From Rossellomorea pakistanensis (lineage in GTDB: Bacteria > Bacillota > Bacilli > Bacillales > Bacillaceae_B): 64,000 bases of DNA. Where the stretch lies: assembly GCF_016908495.1 (NCBI RefSeq), contig NZ_JAFBDZ010000001.1, positions 248,001 through 312,000 on the forward strand, in the 5' to 3' direction. Each line of letters starts with the position of its first letter. Position 1 is the first letter of the stretch. Below the pieces are notes generated by a model. That model searched no databases and was not told where the DNA came from. It saw only the letters and a list, made by a program, of their open reading frames with translations. Below, in pieces: positions 60,054 through 64,000 of the stretch. A program made the translations under genes and the position numbers.

Positions 60054-62186
60054 TTGTTAACATTAGAAACAGCTCAAGATGTCCTAAAGAAATATTTTGG
60101 ATACGATTCCTTTCGCTGGGGGCAGGAAGAGACTATCTCGAATATTCTATCAGGAAACCATACAGCGTGTATTATGCCAACTGGTGGGGGGAAGTCGCTA
60201 TGTTATCAAATCCCAGCATTATTATTAGAAGGAACGACACTCGTAATCTCTCCTCTTATATCACTGATGAAAGATCAAGTCGACGCATTAAATTCTGCTG
60301 GAATTTCAGCAACATATATCAATAGTTCAATTAGTGTCCAGGAAGCAAGACAGCGCATGGATGAGGCAAGAGTCGGAGAGTATCAATTACTTTATATAGC
60401 CCCAGAACGGCTCGAGTCACAATCTTTTATCAATGAACTAAGGGATATCCCCATTCCATTAGTCGCTGTTGACGAAGCTCATTGTATTTCCCAATGGGGG
60501 CATGATTTCCGTCCTAGCTATTTACGCATTCATCAGCTATTAACCCAATTACCTGATAATCCAACATTGGTTGCGTTAACTGCCACTGCTACTCCTCAAG
60601 TGAGACTAGATATATGTACTACTTTAGGAATTAATGAAGACCAAACTGTCATTACGGGCTTTGAGCGTGAAAATTTATCCTTTTCTGTTGTAAAGGGACA
60701 AGATCGACTCGTCTTTATTGAGGATTATGTAAAGAAAAACATTAAAGAAGCGGGAATTATTTACGCCGCTACTCGTAAAGAAGTTGAAAATGTTTACGAG
60801 CGATTAAAGAAAAAGGGAATGAACGTAGGAAAATATCATGCTGGATTAAGTAGTGATTACCGAGAAAAGGAACAAACTCTCTTCCTTAATGATGAAATTT
60901 CAGTCATGGTTGCAACATCAGCTTTTGGAATGGGAATTGATAAATCCAACATTCGTTATGTTATACATCATCAGTTACCTAAAAATATGGAAAGCTATTA
61001 CCAAGAAGCGGGCAGGGCTGGACGTGATGGGTTAGAAAGTGAATGTATCGTTTTATATTCTCCCATGGATATTCGAATTCAACGATATCTTATTGAGCAA
61101 ACCACTCACAATCATGAAAGACAAATTCAAGAACTAGAAAAGCTCCAACAGATGATTAACTTCTGCCATACAGAAGGGTGTTTACAAGTATATATACTTG
61201 AATATTTCGGGGAAGCTGAATCAGAACCATGTGGCCGTTGTGGTAATTGTACAGATGAGAGAATCGCAGTTGATGTAACAACGGATGCCCAAAAAGTTCT
61301 TTCATGTATGATTCGAATGGGAGAAAGGTTTGGGAAAACAGCAGTTGCTCAAGTCCTTACAGGTTCAAGAAATAAAAAAATGACTGATCTTGGCTTCGAA
61401 GGACTGTCTACATATGGACTCATGAAAGATCAAACTGCAAAACAGGTAAGCGAGTTCATTGAGTTTTTGATATCAGAAGGGTACATACTTGTAGGAGGCG
61501 GTTCATATCCTACACTATCAGTATCTAATAAGGGAAAAGAAGTTTTAACTAAGAAAATGAATGTAATGCGGAAAGAAACGGTTGAAACAAAGCAGCTTGT
61601 ACAGGATGATGAATTGTTTCAATATCTACGCTCACTCCGAAAAGAAATTGCCCAAGAAGAGAAAGTTCCACCTTTTGTTGTATTCTCAGATGAAACGCTT
61701 CGGGATATGAGTGCTAAACTCCCGATTACAATGGAAGACTTTTCAGCGGTCAAAGGGGTCGGACAACTGAAGAAAGAAAAATATGGCCAGCAATTTTTGA
61801 ATGAAATAAAACTATTCTGTGAGAAAAATCCTGATCGTGAACGTAAAGTAGAGGTTATTGAGAAGACAAAAACAATAAAAACAAAGAGTAGTCCAATAGA
61901 AAATTCTCATATGATAACACTAGAAATGTTAAATGAAGGTTTATCTTTTGAAGAAATTGCGAATAAAAGAGGTCTATCGAAAATGACGATTGAAAATCAT
62001 ATTATTCGCTGCGGAGAAGAAGGAGAACGAATAAATTGGGAGAAATTTGTGTCATCAGAAGATGAAACGGAGATTATTAATGCGATTAATGAATTTGGAG
62101 GTGAAAAACTAAAGCCAATAAAGGAAGCTCTCCCAGACAACATAACCTATTTTATGATTAAAGTAGTTCAATGTAAAAACAACTAA
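60054..62186 (+). CDS. recQ: ATP-dependent DNA helicase RecQ (TTG start)
   Basis: 3'-5' helicase for recombination repair. Helicase motifs: GHTACIMPTGGGKSLCYQIP (I), VDEAHCISQWGHDFRPSY (II), ALTATATPQV (III), QEAGRAGRDG (VI). The zinc-binding RQC region has C-X...CGRCGNC, and an HRDC domain lies at about 520-600 (FSDETLRDMSAKLPITMEDF). A C-terminal HTH_40-type domain (FEEIANKRGLSKMTIENHII) completes 710 residues; this longer form matches B. subtilis RecQ paralogs of the 700-residue class. AAGGAGTGA lies 9 bases before TTG 60054. Confidence 0.93.
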   Translation: MLTLETAQDVLKKYFGYDSFRWGQEETISNILSGNHTACIMPTGGGKSLCYQIPALLLEGTTLVISPLISLMKDQVDALNSAGISATYINSSISVQEARQRMDEARVGEYQLLYIAPERLESQSFINELRDIPIPLVAVDEAHCISQWGHDFRPSYLRIHQLLTQLPDNPTLVALTATATPQVRLDICTTLGINEDQTVITGFERENLSFSVVKGQDRLVFIEDYVKKNIKEAGIIYAATRKEVENVYERLKKKGMNVGKYHAGLSSDYREKEQTLFLNDEISVMVATSAFGMGIDKSNIRYVIHHQLPKNMESYYQEAGRAGRDGLESECIVLYSPMDIRIQRYLIEQTTHNHERQIQELEKLQQMINFCHTEGCLQVYILEYFGEAESEPCGRCGNCTDERIAVDVTTDAQKVLSCMIRMGERFGKTAVAQVLTGSRNKKMTDLGFEGLSTYGLMKDQTAKQVSEFIEFLISEGYILVGGGSYPTLSVSNKGKEVLTKKMNVMRKETVETKQLVQDDELFQYLRSLRKEIAQEEKVPPFVVFSDETLRDMSAKLPITMEDFSAVKGVGQLKKEKYGQQFLNEIKLFCEKNPDRERKVEVIEKTKTIKTKSSPIENSHMITLEMLNEGLSFEEIANKRGLSKMTIENHIIRCGEEGERINWEKFVSSEDETEIINAINEFGGEKLKPIKEALPDNITYFMIKVVQCKNN

Positions 62187-62254
62187 CCTACAATCTCAGA
62201 ACTCTGACAGGCACTACCCAAGTTTTGTTATTTTCACAAAGAATGGAGTGAAGG

Positions 62255-62893
62255 ATGATGACATCTCCTGTTTTTAAAGAAATTGTAATAGATGATTTTG
62301 AACTAAGGGAAATAATGGGTGAACCTAATAAGTTGGCAATTCAAAAAGTTATTACTCATATAGATCAGCATTGTCGGCAATTTATCTCGCAATCTCCTTT
62401 TATAGTTATCTCTACTTCTAACGCAAATGGGAGTTGTGATTCTTCTCCTAGGGGAGATCAAGCTGGATTTGTTCAGATATTGGATGATCATCATCTTATC
62501 ATTCCAGAACGTCCGGGAAACAAACGAATCGATTCAATGCAAAACATACTTTCAAATCCCAATATCGGAATTTTATTTTTGATACCAGGTTTAGGCGAAA
62601 CCTTAAGAGTAAACGGGAAAGCTCAGATAGTGAAAAATCCTACTCTATTAGAACCTATGGCCGTTCATGGAAAAACTCCACTCCTTGGAATTGGGGTAGA
62701 AGTAGAGAAGTGCTTTATTCATTGTGCTAAAGCTTTTAAACGCTCTAGACTGTGGGATCCGGATTCTTGGTTTGCAAAAGAAGAATTACCATCTGCAGCC
62801 AATGTTCTTATAGCACATGCTAAACAGAAGAATATGACTTCTGAAGAAATGGCAGAAAGATTAAAAGAGGGATATACAAAACGCTTATATTAA
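62255..62893 (+). CDS. Pyridoxamine 5'-phosphate oxidase-like FMN protein
   Basis: Split-barrel flavin-binding protein of 212 residues, of the subfamily often annotated MSMEG_1061-like. Blocks: FIVISTSNANGSCDSSPRGD (FMN phosphate contacts), LIIPERPGNKRIDSMQNIL, LRVNGKAQIV and CFIHCAKAFKRSRLWDP. Such proteins reduce or bind unknown small substrates. GGAGTGAAGG precedes adjacent ATGs at 62255 and 62258. It is monocistronic with its own terminator. Confidence 0.85.
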   Translation: MMTSPVFKEIVIDDFELREIMGEPNKLAIQKVITHIDQHCRQFISQSPFIVISTSNANGSCDSSPRGDQAGFVQILDDHHLIIPERPGNKRIDSMQNILSNPNIGILFLIPGLGETLRVNGKAQIVKNPTLLEPMAVHGKTPLLGIGVEVEKCFIHCAKAFKRSRLWDPDSWFAKEELPSAANVLIAHAKQKNMTSEEMAERLKEGYTKRLY

Positions 62894-62903
62894 TAGAAGT
62901 AAT

Positions 62904-62956
62904 AAAAGGGAGCCTTTCACTTCAGCCTTGTACTGAAAGAGAAAATGCTCCTTTTT
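62904..62956 (+). terminator. Rho-independent terminator
   Basis: AAAAGGGAGC (62904-62913) pairs with GCTCCTTTTT (62947-62956) enclosing a further CTTTCA/TGAAAG hairpin. It ends the FMN-protein gene. From here to 63236 nothing coding was seen. Confidence 0.7.
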
Positions 62957-63236
62957 CTTTTTATCATAAATGATCAGCTTCTATATTGAACCCTTTTAAA
63001 AGCATTAGGAGTATTTCTTAAGTTTACTTCAGATATTTGTATATCGCATAGAGGGGTACTAAAAGGAAAAATGAATCCCTACATAGCATCCCAATCATAA
63101 ACCATAGCTCTATGAATAAAAGTGGCTTCCTATCTCACCCTTACTCTTACCGCACTAATAAAAGTTTTATAAATTAAAGGATTTAATTTTGTTATTGTCG
63201 AACTGAGAAAAAGGTAGAAGAGGAGGAAACTAAATA
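62957..63236. other. Non-coding spacer
   Basis: About 280 bases of AT-rich sequence without a supported gene; the methyltransferase promoter should lie here. Confidence 0.4.
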
Positions 63237-63992
63237 ATGAAACAGAAAGAAATGCTAGAAGTGAATAAAAAAGGTTGGAACGTAGTAGCTCCGCATTTTT
63301 TTGGTGTAGAAGCATTACCTGAGTATGGTCCCTATACAGAAACAGAAGAAGATATTCGATTAATGGACACAATTAAAGATAAAAAAGTATTAGAAATTGG
63401 TTGTGGCAGTGGTCATTCATTAAAATACATGGCTGAAAATGGAGCAAAAGAGCTTTGGGGGATTGATTTGTCTTCAGAACAAATAAAAATGGCAGATGTA
63501 TTATTGTCTGATTTAAACCCAAATTTAATTTGTGCACCTATGGAAAAGGACACAATTGTACCAAAAAACCATTTTGATATTGTTTATTCTATATTTGCAA
63601 TAGGCTGGACAAGTGATTTACCACAAACATTAAATCATATCTATTCTTATTTAAAAGATGGAGGAAGTTTAGTTTTTAGCTGGGAACATCCTTTTTATAC
63701 AAATTTAAGAAGCCGTGAAAATCAAGTTGTTGTTGAAAACTCCTATCTAAATGAAGACCCGTGGGTAATTGAATCTTTCAAAGGAGAAAACGTTCCAATG
63801 ATTATTCCTAGAAGAAAAATCAGTACATTCATAAACACTCTTATTACAACTGGTTTCACAATCGAAAAAATAGTGGAAGGGGAGATTGCGAAAAAGTATA
63901 AAAACCAACCGTTTGACTATTCTGATCGCTACTATTCCCTATACAAAGCTAATAAAGTGCCAACAACTTTAATCATCAAAGCACGTAAATAA
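63237..63992 (+). CDS. Class I SAM-dependent methyltransferase
   Basis: Predicted methyltransferase of 251 residues with a Rossmann-like core. Motif I is VLEIGCGSGHSLKYMAENGA, motif II is ELWGIDLSSEQI, and the motif IV region is FDIVYSIFAIGW. A methyltransferase 11-type fold is likely; the substrate is unknown. GGAGGAAACTAAATA precedes the ATG at 63237, with a rather long 12-base spacing. The gene ends 8 bases before the window edge, so downstream context is missing. Confidence 0.85.
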   Translation: MKQKEMLEVNKKGWNVVAPHFFGVEALPEYGPYTETEEDIRLMDTIKDKKVLEIGCGSGHSLKYMAENGAKELWGIDLSSEQIKMADVLLSDLNPNLICAPMEKDTIVPKNHFDIVYSIFAIGWTSDLPQTLNHIYSYLKDGGSLVFSWEHPFYTNLRSRENQVVVENSYLNEDPWVIESFKGENVPMIIPRRKISTFINTLITTGFTIEKIVEGEIAKKYKNQPFDYSDRYYSLYKANKVPTTLIIKARK

Positions 63993-64000
63993 AGGACTTT

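Noticed and set aside
60044..60325. 93-codon frame overlapping the recQ start
   Set aside because: It is in another frame over the helicase motif I coding sequence.
63130..63372. 80-codon minus-strand frame over the methyltransferase start
   Set aside because: Hydrophobic by chance from A/T-rich sequence, with no binding site, and it overlaps a clear gene.
1..64000. CRISPR arrays, tRNA and rRNA genes, replication origin
   Set aside because: No spaced direct repeats, no tRNA cloverleaf with TTCRA arm, no rRNA-like sequence and no DnaA-box cluster were seen on reading.

Overview
The window reads as low-GC chromosomal DNA from a Bacillaceae member (Bacillus, Neobacillus or Cytobacillus type). 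The reasons are strong AGGAGG ribosome binding sites, frequent TTG starts, T-box and S-box leaders, and B. subtilis-like rbs, puc and cysH-type operons. No rRNA, tRNA or CRISPR array was seen. Most of the window is ordinary metabolic chromosome. Exceptions are a decayed Tn3-family transposon end and a few broken genes.

Layout. 1-5182 (minus): ribose operon rbsR-rbsK-rbsD-rbsA-rbsC-rbsB, with rbsB running off the window, and a LacI-type operator upstream. 5827-13660 (plus): purine salvage and oxidation, with guanine deaminase, a three-subunit xanthine dehydrogenase with its molybdenum-cofactor accessory genes (pucE, B, C, D and a split XdhC pair) and adenine deaminase. 13978-21326: a Cys-rich pentapeptide-repeat protein, a lipid-related trio (glycosyltransferase, DedA, patatin), a HAD phosphatase, a Nudix protein, a frameshifted small gene and a PLC-type hydrolase. 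21372-24100: an editing-domain-less threonyl-tRNA synthetase behind two tandem T-boxes, then a Tn3-family remnant. 24368-25775: a TetR-SDR pair. 26113-31898: an S-box-led sulfate assimilation operon ending in siroheme genes. 31899-42482: a small membrane protein, an orphan histidine kinase, an MFS pump, a second DNA sliding clamp, an archaeal-type aspartyl-tRNA synthetase with T-box and Asp-rich leader peptide, a CDF exporter, a DUF1648 protein and padR-chrA.

42722-56384 (plus) is the main catabolic island. A two-component flavin monooxygenase (geoB, geoA) is followed by an IclR regulator. Then come 3-hydroxyanthranilate dioxygenase, ACMS decarboxylase, 2-aminomuconate deaminase, 2-aminomuconate semialdehyde dehydrogenase, hydratase, acetaldehyde dehydrogenase, aldolase, oxalocrotonate decarboxylase, a tautomerase, a stand-alone FAD synthetase (geoC) and a TRAP transporter. 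Together these would import an aromatic acid, probably anthranilate, hydroxylate it to 3-hydroxyanthranilate and convert it to pyruvate and acetyl-CoA. Two nearly identical GC-rich palindromes sit just outside both ends of this island.

56603-63992: a GNAT acetyltransferase, a VanW-family protein, a T-box-controlled eukaryotic/archaeal-type prolyl-tRNA synthetase, RecQ, an FMN-binding split-barrel protein and a methyltransferase. The three tRNA synthetases in the window (Thr, Asp, Pro) are all alternative forms and all lie behind T-boxes whose apparent specifier codons match their amino acids. An Asp-rich 37-residue leader peptide sits between the Asp T-box and its synthetase gene and overlaps the synthetase start.
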